This document shows positions 35,829 through 44,601 of a stretch of DNA of 64,000 nucleotides, piece by piece; position 1 is the first letter of the stretch; each line of letters opens with the position of its first letter. Source of the DNA: CBFFRJ01 sp963530515 (GTDB lineage Bacteria > Pseudomonadota > Gammaproteobacteria > Enterobacterales > Enterobacteriaceae); assembly GCA_963530515.1 (NCBI GenBank), contig CAUSEC010000013.1, forward strand, positions 62,001-126,000. The letters run 5' to 3'. Below the pieces are notes generated by a model. It was not told the origin of the DNA. It made no database searches and worked only from the letters and a program-made list of their open reading frames with translations. The position numbers and the translations under genes were made by a program.

Positions 35829-36728
35829 TCACAACCCCTTTAACGCCGCAAACGACGCGGCCAGATTATCAATCAGCGCTCTCACTGCAGGCGGCAGGCC
35901 CTTACGGGTGGTAAATACCAGATGCACAATCCCCGGCACGCTGCGCCACTGCGGGAAAAGTTGCACCAGTTCCCCGCTTGCTAACGCTCGGTGACAGAAA
36001 TGTTCCGGCAAAAACGCCACGCCCAACCCCTCTCTGGCTGCCGTTCGCACGGCAGAAAAATCACTGCAGCTCATCACCGGCGTATGACGCAGCATCAGGC
36101 TTTGCTTTTCGCGGTTTTCCAGCGGCCACTCGACTTCCACATCGCCATCGTTGGTGCTGAGCGTCGGTAACGTATTCAGAGCAGCAATATCACTCCCGGC
36201 ACGTGCCGCCAGCGCCGGGCTGGCAACCATGATCCGGTGCGAGATACCGAGTGTGCGCATAATTAACTCCGCATCGCTGTTCAGTTGCGTGCGTACGCGC
36301 AGGGCGACATCAATGCGCTCGTCAATCAAATCAACGGCCCTGTCGACGGCAATAATTTGCAGCCGCACCTTCGGGTAGCGGTGCATATAGGCCATAAGGG
36401 TGTCGGACACCACCTCCACCATGCCGGTCGGGCAACTAAAACGCACCAGCCCGTGCGGCTCCGCATGGGCATTGACGATCAGCGCTTCGGCCTGCTCCGC
36501 TTCCTGCAACATCGCCCGGCAGCGCTGGTAAAAAGCGTCGCCCACTTCGGTGACGCGAAAGCGGCGGCTGGTGCGCTCAATCAGCCGCACGCCCAGCCGT
36601 GACTCCAGCTCCGCCACCCGGCGGCTCAGCTTGGACTTTGGTTCATGCAACGCTCTGCCCGCAGCGGCAAAGCCGCCGTGGCGCACCACTTCTGCGAAGT
36701 AGCGGTAATCATTCAGGTCAGTACGCAT
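35829..36728 (-). CDS. LysR-family regulator (divergent to SDR)
   Basis: This 299-residue protein has an N-terminal DNA-binding domain (MRTDLNDYRYFAEVVRHGGF then AAGRALHEPKSKLSRRVAELE). The ligand domain starts about residue 90 (GLVRFSCPTGMVEVVSDTL). The PKSKLSRRVAELE helix is typical of the DmlR/AaeR/YhcS cluster of LysR proteins. It is divergent from the SDR gene across 117 bases that contain a clear palindrome, so it is the likely regulator of that reductase. The inducer is unknown. Confidence 0.86.
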   Translation of the reverse strand: MRTDLNDYRYFAEVVRHGGFAAAGRALHEPKSKLSRRVAELESRLGVRLIERTSRRFRVTEVGDAFYQRCRAMLQEAEQAEALIVNAHAEPHGLVRFSCPTGMVEVVSDTLMAYMHRYPKVRLQIIAVDRAVDLIDERIDVALRVRTQLNSDAELIMRTLGISHRIMVASPALAARAGSDIAALNTLPTLSTNDGDVEVEWPLENREKQSLMLRHTPVMSCSDFSAVRTAAREGLGVAFLPEHFCHRALASGELVQLFPQWRSVPGIVHLVFTTRKGLPPAVRALIDNLAASFAALKGL

Positions 36729-36737
36729 TGTGTTCTC

Positions 36738-36759
36738 ATCGTTCCTTTAATAGAACGAT
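36738..36759. promoter_or_regulatory. Palindromic operator between LysR and SDR genes
   Basis: ATCGTTC-CTTTAATA-GAACGAT is a perfect 7-8-7 inverted repeat. A further half-site ATCGTTCC follows at 36789-36796 in direct orientation. This arrangement of one palindrome plus a half-site about 50 bases on is typical of LysR recognition and activation sites. Confidence 0.6.
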
Positions 36760-36845
36760 AGGTAGCATATTTGCTGTCTTTTTGCACCATCGTTCCACTG
36801 GTATCTTCATCATCACTAACCCAACGGAATAAACCGGAGCTTAAG

Positions 36846-37595
36846 ATGAACAGATACAGCAACAAAGTGGTCGTGGTAACAGGTGGCACCAGCGGTATTG
36901 GCCTGGCAACAGCAAAAGCATTCGTCGCTGAAGGCGCGCAGGTTTACATCACCGGACGCCGCCAGGACGCGCTCGATAAAGCCGTGCAGGAGATTGGCGG
37001 CAGCGTCGTCGGTGTGCGGGGTGATATGGGCAAACTGGGCGATATCGACCATCTTTACGATGTGATTCAGCAGCAGCACGGGCAGATTGACGTGCTGGTG
37101 GCAAACGCCGGCGGCGGTGATTTTGCTGCACTCGGTGAAATTACCGAGCAGCATTACGAGCAGACCTTTAATACCAACGTGAAAGGCGTGCTTTTCACGG
37201 TGCAAAAAGCCCTGCCGCTGCTCAAAGATGGCGCCTCCATCGTGATGACCGCCTCCACCACCAGTGTGAAAGGCACGGCAGGTTTCAGCGTGTACTCGGC
37301 GACGAAAGCGGCGGTACGTAACTTTGCCCGCAGCTGGATTCTGGATCTCAAACCGCGCCGTATCCGCGTTAACGCCGTGAGCCCAGGACTCACCGACACC
37401 GCTGGCCTGAACGAGCTTTTCGGCGGCGGCGAGCAGGCAGAAGGCACCAAATCCTGGCTCTCAGAGCAGGTACCGTCAGGACGCATTGGTCAACCGTCTG
37501 AAGTGGCCAGCGCCGTGCTGTTCCTCGCCTCCGATGACGCAAGCTACATCAACGGCATCGAGCTGTTCGTTGACGGCGGCCTGGCGCAGATTTAA
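36846..37595 (+). CDS. Short-chain dehydrogenase/reductase
   Basis: This 249-residue classical SDR (NAD(P)-binding Rossmann fold, cytoplasmic) has TGGTSGIG at 12-19, the VANAGG motif at 85-90, catalytic S137, and Y150-x3-K154 in VYSATKAAV. The SPGLTDTAGL loop binds cofactor. The C-terminus GIELFVDGGLAQI is typical. The ATG at 36846 has GGAGCTTAAG upstream; a longer frame is not supported. The substrate is unknown; it is probably controlled by the divergent LysR gene. Confidence 0.9.
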   Translation: MNRYSNKVVVVTGGTSGIGLATAKAFVAEGAQVYITGRRQDALDKAVQEIGGSVVGVRGDMGKLGDIDHLYDVIQQQHGQIDVLVANAGGGDFAALGEITEQHYEQTFNTNVKGVLFTVQKALPLLKDGASIVMTASTTSVKGTAGFSVYSATKAAVRNFARSWILDLKPRRIRVNAVSPGLTDTAGLNELFGGGEQAEGTKSWLSEQVPSGRIGQPSEVASAVLFLASDDASYINGIELFVDGGLAQI

Positions 37596-37698
37596 TGCAG
37601 AGGGTGCCCCGTGTTTCAGTATGAGATGCGGGGCAGCTCGTGTTAGGTTGGTGAATAATTTAAGCTGGGTTTGGATCACATCTAATCAAGGAAGAGAA

Positions 37699-37872
37699 AT
37701 GTGCAATCAAAGGTTATATAAATGTATTTATAAGCCCTCTAAATCGTTACTTGAAAAGGGATTTTTAATCCGGGTAAGACTTGTCGTACCCAAACAAAAG
37801 TATTGGCGAAGTTGGTTCGATAGTGAGGCCGTTAGCGAAGATTTTATGAATGTGCGTGAACAAGATGTGTGA
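37699..37872 (+). CDS. Small hypothetical protein (57 residues)
   Basis: A short open frame starts MCNQRLYKCIYKPSKSLL and ends EDFMNVREQDV, preceded by AAGGAAGAG 4 bases before its ATG. It is more AT-rich than the surrounding genes and rich in Lys/Arg. I do not recognise it. It could be a small real gene or a fragment; the good ribosome site is the main support. No neighbour suggests a role. Confidence 0.35.
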   Translation: MCNQRLYKCIYKPSKSLLEKGFLIRVRLVVPKQKYWRSWFDSEAVSEDFMNVREQDV

Positions 37873-38112
37873 CCTGCATTGGTTTAAAAAAAGCACGAGC
37901 ATGCCCTATAGGGGATTGTGTTGGCTTCTTTTGTGCAGAATTTATTGGCTTTTATAAAATCCCAAACAACCCCTTATACCCCAACTGCATAAGCATTCCT
38001 GGTATATCTCATACGCTGCAAATTACCCCGTGGTAGACTCGCCTTCATCAGTAAAAATTATCCTGTTTAATTTATAACAACTGAAAGTAATAATTTTCAG
38101 GGAAGGTGAAGT

Positions 38113-38811
38113 GTGCCTGATTGGTTATCTTTAGCGCTCGATTCATTCTGGCCGATGTTGTATGCCGGGCTGACATTTACGATCCCATTAACGCTTATTA
38201 CTTTCGTCCTTGGATTAATTCTCGGGTTTATTGTTGCGCTTATTCGATTATATGGACCAACGCCGCTTAAAAACCTGGTGCGCTTTTATGTCTGGATTAT
38301 TCGCGGCACACCGTTACTGGTACAGTTGTTTCTTATTTTCTATGCGCTGCCCAACGCCGGTATTACGCTGGATGCCTTTCCCTCGGCGGTGATTGGTTTT
38401 ACGTTAAATATTGGTGCGTATACCTCGGAAGTTATCCGCGCCACGCTGCTCTCCGTGCCGAAAGGTCAGTGGGAGGCGGCGCACTCTATCAGCATGAGCT
38501 GGAGCCAGTCGCTGCGCCACATTATTCTGCCGCAGGCCGCGCGTGTTGCGGTGCCACCGCTCTCGAACACCTTTATTTCGCTGGTCAAAGACACCTCGCT
38601 GGCGTCGGTGATTACCGTGCCGGAAATGCTCCTTGCCGCCCAGCGCATTGCGGCGGTGACCTATCAGCCGTTAATTCTCTATACCGAAGCGGCCATTCTT
38701 TATCTGCTCATCAGTTCGGTTTTATCGTATTTACAGTCGCGTCTGGAAACTCGCTTAGAAAGAAATACTGTCGTGAAGGAAAATTATAATGATAACGCTC
38801 TCAGGACTTGA
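38113..38811 (+). CDS. Polar amino-acid ABC transporter permease
   Basis: This 232-residue inner-membrane permease of the HisMQ/YecS family has five membrane segments and the coupling loop GQWEAAHSISMSWSQSLRHIILPQA. The start is a GTG (GGGAAGGTGAA upstream) giving MPDWLSLALDSFWPML. The downstream ATPase gene starts 23 bases inside its 3' end, and the binding protein gene completes the importer. Such permeases usually form homodimers when a single permease gene is present. The family is YecS/TcyL-like; the amino acid is not fixed. Confidence 0.88.
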   Translation: MPDWLSLALDSFWPMLYAGLTFTIPLTLITFVLGLILGFIVALIRLYGPTPLKNLVRFYVWIIRGTPLLVQLFLIFYALPNAGITLDAFPSAVIGFTLNIGAYTSEVIRATLLSVPKGQWEAAHSISMSWSQSLRHIILPQAARVAVPPLSNTFISLVKDTSLASVITVPEMLLAAQRIAAVTYQPLILYTEAAILYLLISSVLSYLQSRLETRLERNTVVKENYNDNALRT

Positions 38812-39556
38812 AAAAAGCTTCGGCTCGCAGAAAGTCTTACACGATATTTCTCTCAGCCTGGCGGAAGGTAGCGTCACGGCATTAATTGGTCCTTCCGGTA
38901 GCGGCAAGAGTACATTATTACGCTGTGTCAATTTGCTGGAAATACCTCAGGCCGGAACGGTAAAAATTGGCCAGGAAGAAATTGCATTTAATGGCGATTT
39001 CAAACCAAAGAAAAAAGATATTCGCCGGATTTGCCAGCAGACCGGGATGGTCTTTCAGAATTTCCAGTTATTCCCGCACTTAACGGTGCTGGAAAACATC
39101 ATGCGCGGGCTGGTGGTGGTGCAGAAATGGCCGATTGCCAAAGCCACTGCACGCGCAGAAGAGTTGCTCACCAAAGTCGGCCTGTTGCACAAGCGTGACG
39201 CCTGGCCTGCCATGCTCTCCGGCGGTCAGCAGCAGCGGGTGGCGATTGCCCGTGCGCTGGCACCCTCGCCGAAGGTGTTGCTCTGCGACGAGCCGACGTC
39301 GGCGCTCGACCCGGAACTGTCGCTGGAAGTGGTGGCGGTGCTGCGCCAGCTTGCCCAGGAAGGCACCACCATGCTGATGGCGACGCACGACTTAAGACTG
39401 GCGGCAAACATCGCCCATCAGGTGGTGTTTCTCGATGCCGGGCAGATTGTGGAGAGCGGCACGTCAAAGGCCCTCTTCACCCAGGCGAAAAAGACGCGCA
39501 CTCAACTGTTTATTTCCACCCTGACCGACACCCTTCCCGATTCTTGGGAAATTTAA
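38789..39556 (+). CDS. Polar amino-acid ABC transporter ATPase
   Basis: This 255-residue ATPase of the GlnQ/HisP type has Walker A GPSGSGKST, signature LSGGQQQRVAIARAL, Walker B VLLCDEPTSALDPE and switch His in MATHDLRLA. It drives the permease encoded just upstream, with which it overlaps by 23 bases, suggesting coupled translation. The cytoplasmic subunit pairs with the permease in a 2:2 complex. Confidence 0.92.
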   Translation: MITLSGLEKSFGSQKVLHDISLSLAEGSVTALIGPSGSGKSTLLRCVNLLEIPQAGTVKIGQEEIAFNGDFKPKKKDIRRICQQTGMVFQNFQLFPHLTVLENIMRGLVVVQKWPIAKATARAEELLTKVGLLHKRDAWPAMLSGGQQQRVAIARALAPSPKVLLCDEPTSALDPELSLEVVAVLRQLAQEGTTMLMATHDLRLAANIAHQVVFLDAGQIVESGTSKALFTQAKKTRTQLFISTLTDTLPDSWEI

Positions 39557-39590
39557 AACAACAACACGGCATTCACTGTTCAAGGAGTTA

Positions 39591-40367
39591 ATGATGAAAG
39601 TATTAGTCACTGCGCTACTGGCGACCGCCATTCAACTGAGTGCCTCGCAGGTGGTATTTGCCGCCGACGACCTGGCAAACATCAAGTCTGCCGGGGTGTT
39701 TAAAATCGGCACCGAAGGCACCTACCCACCGTTCACCTACCACGATGCGTCTGGCAAGCTGGTCGGGTTTGACGTGGAAATTGGCCAGGAGATTGCCAAA
39801 CGTGTGGGGGTCAAAGCTGAATTCGTGGAAGGCAAATGGGATGGGCTGGTGGCGGGGCTGGACGCCAAACGCTATGACGCGGTCATAAATCAGGTCTCCA
39901 TTACGCCTGAGCGTAAGGCGAAATTTGATTTCTCCGAGCCATATATCTCCTCCAAAGCGGTGCTGATCGTCAACAGTAACAACACGGCAATCAAATCCTT
40001 TGACGATCTCAAAGGCAAAAAATCCGCCCACACGCTGACCAGCAACTATGCGCAGCTGGCGCGTAAATACGGGGCCGAGGTGGTGGGTACGGATGGATTT
40101 GATCAGTCCGTTTCGCTGGTCGCCCAGGGCCGCGCGGACGCTACCATCAACGACAACCTGTCGTTCCTCGACTTTAAAAAGCACAAGCCGGATGCACCGG
40201 TGAAAATCGTGGCCTCACAAAATGATGCCGAGCAGGTCGGGGTGCTGATCCGTAAAGATAATGCCGCTCTGCAGCAGGCGATTAATAAGGCGCTCGAAAG
40301 CATTAAATCTGACGGGACGTACCAGAAAATCTCCAATACCTATTTTGGTACTGACGTCTCTAAATAA
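39591..40367 (+). CDS. Amino-acid-binding periplasmic protein
   Basis: This 258-residue SBP_bac_3-family protein has a signal peptide (KVLVTALLATAIQLSASQVVFA, cleavage after residue 24). The ligand signature GTYPPFTYHDASGKLVGFDVEI and the second-lobe DAVINQVSITPERKAKFDFSEPY resemble the cystine-binding FliY/TcyA group. It would deliver the ligand to the permease-ATPase pair upstream. Cystine is a reasonable but unproven guess. Two adjacent ATG codons at 39591 and 39594 are possible starts. A terminator follows. Confidence 0.88.
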   Translation: MMKVLVTALLATAIQLSASQVVFAADDLANIKSAGVFKIGTEGTYPPFTYHDASGKLVGFDVEIGQEIAKRVGVKAEFVEGKWDGLVAGLDAKRYDAVINQVSITPERKAKFDFSEPYISSKAVLIVNSNNTAIKSFDDLKGKKSAHTLTSNYAQLARKYGAEVVGTDGFDQSVSLVAQGRADATINDNLSFLDFKKHKPDAPVKIVASQNDAEQVGVLIRKDNAALQQAINKALESIKSDGTYQKISNTYFGTDVSK

Positions 40368-40375
40368 TCCCGTCA

Positions 40376-40402
40376 CCCCGCTGCCATGGCGGGGTATCTT
40401 TT
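40376..40402 (+). terminator. Terminator after the amino-acid ABC operon
   Basis: CCCCGC (40376-40381) pairs with GCGGGG (40389-40394) across a 7-base loop, followed by TATCTTTT. Confidence 0.7.
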
Positions 40403-40498
40403 CGCGGCTAAGGGAGGGCAGACAGAATCTTGCGGAAAAAAAAGGCGACAGCCGTACAGGAGGGTGGAGCTAAGGCTGCCGCCAAAAAGGTACTGCGG

Positions 40499-41659
40499 TT
40501 ACTTCGCTTTTTCTTTTATTAGCATTGCAAGGATCAGGAACACGACGACGAAGGCGATGATGAAGTTAAAGCCAGTGGCAATGCCATAGCTGTCGGATAT
40601 CTGACCAATCAACGAACCTGCCAGTGCGCCACCAAAACCGGAGGCGACATAAATCAATCCCATCACCGAACCACTTTTGCTGGTCAGGCGAGTGGCAATG
40701 GCCGCCGCCGTTGGAAACAGTACCGACATGGCAAAGCCAAACAGCATAAACAGATAGACGAATTCCACGACCAGCATACGGCTGGCGATGATGGAGGCCA
40801 GGGACAGAATCGAGAACCAAATCAGCGTCCTGCGCTCCCCCAGTTTCAACGTGATAAAGCCGCCGACCACGCGTCCGATGGTAAACAGGCCTGCAAAAGA
40901 GGAGATAACGTAGGCGGCTTTTGCTGCTTTGCCAGCGGCGTCCAGACCTGTGATATCAAGCGCGGCATAGAAAATGGGGAAAAAGTTAAGGAATGCGGCT
41001 TCGGCGGCAACGTAGAACAACAAGAAAACGATCACGATCATGACGTCTTTTTGCACCAGCAGTTGCACAAAGTCGCTGACTTTCATGGTGGACTGGGCGT
41101 TGTTCTCTAATTTCAGCGTGCTCAGGACCAGAACCAGTACGACAACGATGACAGCAATCCCAACATAGAAACTGCGCCAGGACACACTGTTTGCAAACAA
41201 CTGATTTAATATCAGCGGGGTAACGATCATCCCAACCCCGAACATGGCATTGGAGATGTTGAACATCATCCCGGCTTTTTCTTTATAGAATGTTGGAATC
41301 ACGGTCACGATAGAGACCATCATCGAGCCAATGCCTAGCCCGATAACCAAATAGAAGCCAAAGAACAGCACGACAGTGTAGGCCAGGCTGGTTCCCATCA
41401 GCCCGGCAATCATCAGTAATGAGCCGAGTAGCATCATCACTTTCAGACCTTTTTTATCGGTCAGGTAACCTGTCAACAAACTGGAAATCAGAAAGCCAAT
41501 CTGGAACAACGTAATCAGCGTCCCCACCTGGCTGATGTTGAGATCGATGCTGTGCTGAACCTGTTCAAGGATCAGCCCCTTGGTGTTTTGAATTCCACCG
41601 AGTAAAAACATGGTCATAAACAAGAGGAAAAAGACTTTCCATTTTTGTACGTTACTCAT
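40499..41659 (-). CDS. MFS sugar-type transporter in ROK operon
   Basis: This 386-residue protein has about 12 hydrophobic segments and motifs of the FucP/YfmO-like MFS groups (FLISSLLTGYLTDKKGLKVMMLLGS; FGRVVGG-like TIGRVVGGFITLKLGERR). It is the third gene of a minus-strand operon: its ATG overlaps the stop of the TIM-barrel-like gene by 4 bases. It would import (or export) the substrate handled by that protein. No substrate can be named from sequence. Confidence 0.85.
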   Translation of the reverse strand: MSNVQKWKVFFLLFMTMFLLGGIQNTKGLILEQVQHSIDLNISQVGTLITLFQIGFLISSLLTGYLTDKKGLKVMMLLGSLLMIAGLMGTSLAYTVVLFFGFYLVIGLGIGSMMVSIVTVIPTFYKEKAGMMFNISNAMFGVGMIVTPLILNQLFANSVSWRSFYVGIAVIVVVLVLVLSTLKLENNAQSTMKVSDFVQLLVQKDVMIVIVFLLFYVAAEAAFLNFFPIFYAALDITGLDAAGKAAKAAYVISSFAGLFTIGRVVGGFITLKLGERRTLIWFSILSLASIIASRMLVVEFVYLFMLFGFAMSVLFPTAAAIATRLTSKSGSVMGLIYVASGFGGALAGSLIGQISDSYGIATGFNFIIAFVVVFLILAMLIKEKAK

Positions 41660-42936
41660 GATTCAGCTCCTTTGCTTTTTTCTTCCTCGCCGATAGCGTC
41701 AAACAGCGGCTGATCGGCCCATCCATAGCAGTAATAAAGTAGGTCATCACAGGCGCTGGCTTTTGCCGCGCGAACGGCCTCAATCAGTTGATCGGGTGGC
41801 AGGTTCCACATCTGAATGCCGCTGAAAATAAAGGTGCCAGGCTGCGAAAGCTGGCGCACCCGGTCGTTCTGCTCTTTGACAAAGCGAATGGGAAAACCGG
41901 ACGCTTTAAAGGCGGCGTAGGTCAGATCGTAGGGCAGGCGAAACAGTTTTTTGAAGGCGCTGAATGCCTGCTCCTGGGACGCATCGTCTTTGGCAAAGAA
42001 GTCGACCAGCCCTTGTACGTCCGCGCCACCGCCCAGCTTGTGGTAAGGAAAATGCTTCAGCGTGCCGGCATGGCGCGTTAATGCGTGGTAGTCCTGACCG
42101 AGGATCCAGCTGTAAGCCGGAGGCCAAAGGTCGAGCCAGAAGTGAATGTCGCCTGTGTCGTCATCGCTGTGTTTCAGGATGCGTTCCACCAGTCCGGTGA
42201 CGCTTTGCTGACGAAAGGCAATCCAACGGGCGATAAGTGGATTGTCGTCAAATGTGGCCACGGCGGCGTCGAAATCTTGTGCTGCAAGGGCGCTGGCGAC
42301 CGTTTCCAGTTCCGCTTTGACTGCGTCCGGGTCAATCCCTTGCGCTTTCATTGCCTGCTGGCAGTGCGGGCAGAAACAGGTCAACAATCCCGCTGGATTC
42401 ACCTCTTTTCCCGCCCAGTCCGGGAAGCGAATACGGTCAATCAGGAAGGTGTCATACCCGTACATCTCTTTGATACGGCGAAAGGTTTTTTGCCAGTAGT
42501 CAGCGACATCCGGCGCATTCGGGCACAGCCAGTACGGGACGACCCGGCCACGGTAATCAATCACGTGATTGTTATTTATGTCCCCGGCAAAATCGCCATT
42601 CAGGATATTCACCCAGGGAATGACCTTGAATCGGGTGCCATCGGTAGCCTGCTTCACGGCGAGTAACGGGTCATCCCCGGCCAGCACGCCGGGATCAATA
42701 TGCTGACGGATGCGAGCGTCATGGGTATCAATATTGACGTGTAGCATGCCGTTGCCCATCACCGATTCATGGACAGGATTATGCGGCAACACGCCGGTTG
42801 GGTAGGGATTACGCTCAAAAATTGTATTCAGTTCAACGAAGAGATGTTCAACATTTTGCATACCGTCAATACGCTGCAAAATAGCATCCATGCCTTCGTC
42901 CAGAATATCGTGCGGATGCAAGTGGATTCCTGCCAT
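41656..42936 (-). CDS. Putative TIM-barrel glycosidase-like protein of unknown substrate
   Basis: This 426-residue soluble protein has no signal peptide and matches no enzyme I can name. It has features of sugar-acting barrel proteins: GIHLHPHDILDEGM at the N-terminus, VIPWVNILNG, YDTFLIDRIRFPDWAG, a CFCPHC cysteine pair near residue 190, and a late aromatic stretch DLLYYCYGWAD. Such D-R-x-RFP and C-x-C-x2-C segments occur in uncharacterised glycosidase-like families. It is flanked by a ROK repressor (23-base gap) and an MFS gene (4-base overlap), which supports a sugar-catabolic role. The activity is unknown. Confidence 0.6.
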   Translation of the reverse strand: MAGIHLHPHDILDEGMDAILQRIDGMQNVEHLFVELNTIFERNPYPTGVLPHNPVHESVMGNGMLHVNIDTHDARIRQHIDPGVLAGDDPLLAVKQATDGTRFKVIPWVNILNGDFAGDINNNHVIDYRGRVVPYWLCPNAPDVADYWQKTFRRIKEMYGYDTFLIDRIRFPDWAGKEVNPAGLLTCFCPHCQQAMKAQGIDPDAVKAELETVASALAAQDFDAAVATFDDNPLIARWIAFRQQSVTGLVERILKHSDDDTGDIHFWLDLWPPAYSWILGQDYHALTRHAGTLKHFPYHKLGGGADVQGLVDFFAKDDASQEQAFSAFKKLFRLPYDLTYAAFKASGFPIRFVKEQNDRVRQLSQPGTFIFSGIQMWNLPPDQLIEAVRAAKASACDDLLYYCYGWADQPLFDAIGEEEKSKGAES

Positions 42937-42959
42937 CGTGTTCTCCTTATATATCCAGA

Positions 42960-44150
42960 TTAATGAAGCTGTATTTCTGGGATAAATTCTATTGAAGGAT
43001 AAATTGTGGATAGCGCTAATATGGCGATGCCATAAAGTGGCGCTTTTTCTCGTAAATCTGATAACTCAATGGAAACATGCGTGTTAGTGCATAACTGCTT
43101 GTCAAGAATAGCCTGCACACGCGGAAGGAAATATTCATGAGCGTGGCTCACGCCGCCGGTTAAAATTATTTTTTGTAGGTTGGCTATCGCCACGAGGTTA
43201 ATGATTCCCATTGCCAGGTAATCAGCCATTTCATCAATAAGTGCGCAAGCGAGAAGGTCATTCTGTTTTACCCTCAGGATTATTTCTTCAAAACTCATGG
43301 CCTCATGGGTTAACCCATATATTCTTTCATTCATTCCAGAACCTGAACAAAAGCTTTCAAAACATCCTTTGTTGCGCCAGTCCTGAAACAGTTGCTCGCG
43401 ACCAAAAATCATATAACCAATTTCACCCGCAGCATTATTCTTTCCACGAATGATTTTTCCGTCAACCAGCAGTGCGGAACCCAGACCAGTGCCAATACCA
43501 ATCAACGCGGCATGATTAATATCACGGCATTTCCCACACCATATTTCACCCACCAGCGCAGCGCGGATATCATTTTCCAGTACCACTGGAATGTTGATTT
43601 TATGGGTGAGCAATTTGGCGAGGGGAAGATTTACCCAATCCGGCAGGTTCGGGGATCCTTCAAGCACCACGCCGCTGCTGATATCTATAATCCCCGGTGT
43701 CGCCAGGCCAATAACACCAATTCGATTACGATCAACACCGCTCTCATCAATAAAGTCTGAGATACCATTAATTAAGCATTCAATAAAAAGATCGCGATTA
43801 CTGGTTTTCCATGTTGATTCTCTTTTTTCATATAATATTTCGGCGTTCAAATTAAACACGGAATACGTCACTTTGGTTCCGCCAAGATCAATACCGACAC
43901 CCAGTCTGGCGTAAGGGGCAAAGTGAAGGAGAACGCCTTTTCTGCCCTGGCCGATCTGCTCGCTTACGCCCTCTTCATAGATAGTGCCTTCCTGAATTAA
44001 TCCACTAATAATGTCAGACACTGTGGCTTTAGTTATTCCACTGATTTTGGCCACCTGAGCTCGAGAAAGTGGACCATGCTGGCGAATAACATTTAACACT
44101 AATGTTGCATTCATCTTCCGTAAAGTATTAGGCAGGCCTGCATTCATCAT
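42960..44150 (-). CDS. ROK-family transcriptional repressor
   Basis: About 396 residues. The N-terminal winged helix-turn-helix (QHGPLSRAQVAKISGITKAT, about 24-45) is followed by a sugar-kinase-like domain with GIDLGGTKVTYSVFN, ENDIRAALVGEIWCGK and IGIGTGLGSALL. The usual ROK zinc site (His plus Cys cluster) is absent: the segment reads GYMIFGREQLF...GCFESFCSG. It is therefore a regulator of the XylR/NagC type rather than a kinase. The start is ATG 44150 or 44147, with a GTG at 44156 possible. It heads the operon with the TIM-barrel-like and MFS genes. Confidence 0.85.
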   Translation of the reverse strand: MMNAGLPNTLRKMNATLVLNVIRQHGPLSRAQVAKISGITKATVSDIISGLIQEGTIYEEGVSEQIGQGRKGVLLHFAPYARLGVGIDLGGTKVTYSVFNLNAEILYEKRESTWKTSNRDLFIECLINGISDFIDESGVDRNRIGVIGLATPGIIDISSGVVLEGSPNLPDWVNLPLAKLLTHKINIPVVLENDIRAALVGEIWCGKCRDINHAALIGIGTGLGSALLVDGKIIRGKNNAAGEIGYMIFGREQLFQDWRNKGCFESFCSGSGMNERIYGLTHEAMSFEEIILRVKQNDLLACALIDEMADYLAMGIINLVAIANLQKIILTGGVSHAHEYFLPRVQAILDKQLCTNTHVSIELSDLREKAPLYGIAILALSTIYPSIEFIPEIQLH

Positions 44151-44160
44151 GAACACTCGC

Positions 44161-44286
44161 TTAGTTTACTTTCCATACTTAATCGAAGGTTTTTTTCCTG
44201 TTCGATGTCCTTTTTTGTGTATTTATTGCCTGGGACGTGTGTCATGTAAAGTGATTTTACTTATTTAGTTTGTTTCCCATACTAAT
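44161..44286. promoter_or_regulatory. Paired ROK-operator-like sequences upstream of the ROK gene
   Basis: TTAGTTTACTTTCCATACTT (from 44161) and TTAGTTTGTTTCCCATACTA (from 44265) are imperfect direct repeats 104 bases apart. Both carry the TTAGTTT... start typical of ROK (XylR-type) operators. They lie in the otherwise gene-free 44157-44601 gap, upstream of the ROK gene on its promoter side, and could mediate autoregulation. Confidence 0.45.
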
Positions 44287-44601
44287 TTATTGAGACGGAT
44301 CACATGCTGTTTCCGTTATATTTGTTTGATGAATGTAGGGGGCTGGAGTGTTATTTCAATTTTATATTTTCAATATGAATAATTGTGGTGATGATACTGT
44401 GTTTTTTATTATTTATTGTTATCGGCAATTGTGTGTTTAGCGTCAGACGGTGCCTGTAGGGGTTAAATGTGTACCGGGCACCCTCCGGGAACGAGCAGTT
44501 GCAAACCTGATTCGCCAGTGGCATAGATATAAAAAAGCATGATGACTGGCGCGATATTGTTGTCGTCAGGTCGGGTCGTTATTAAAGGGTGAAAATTTCT
44601 A

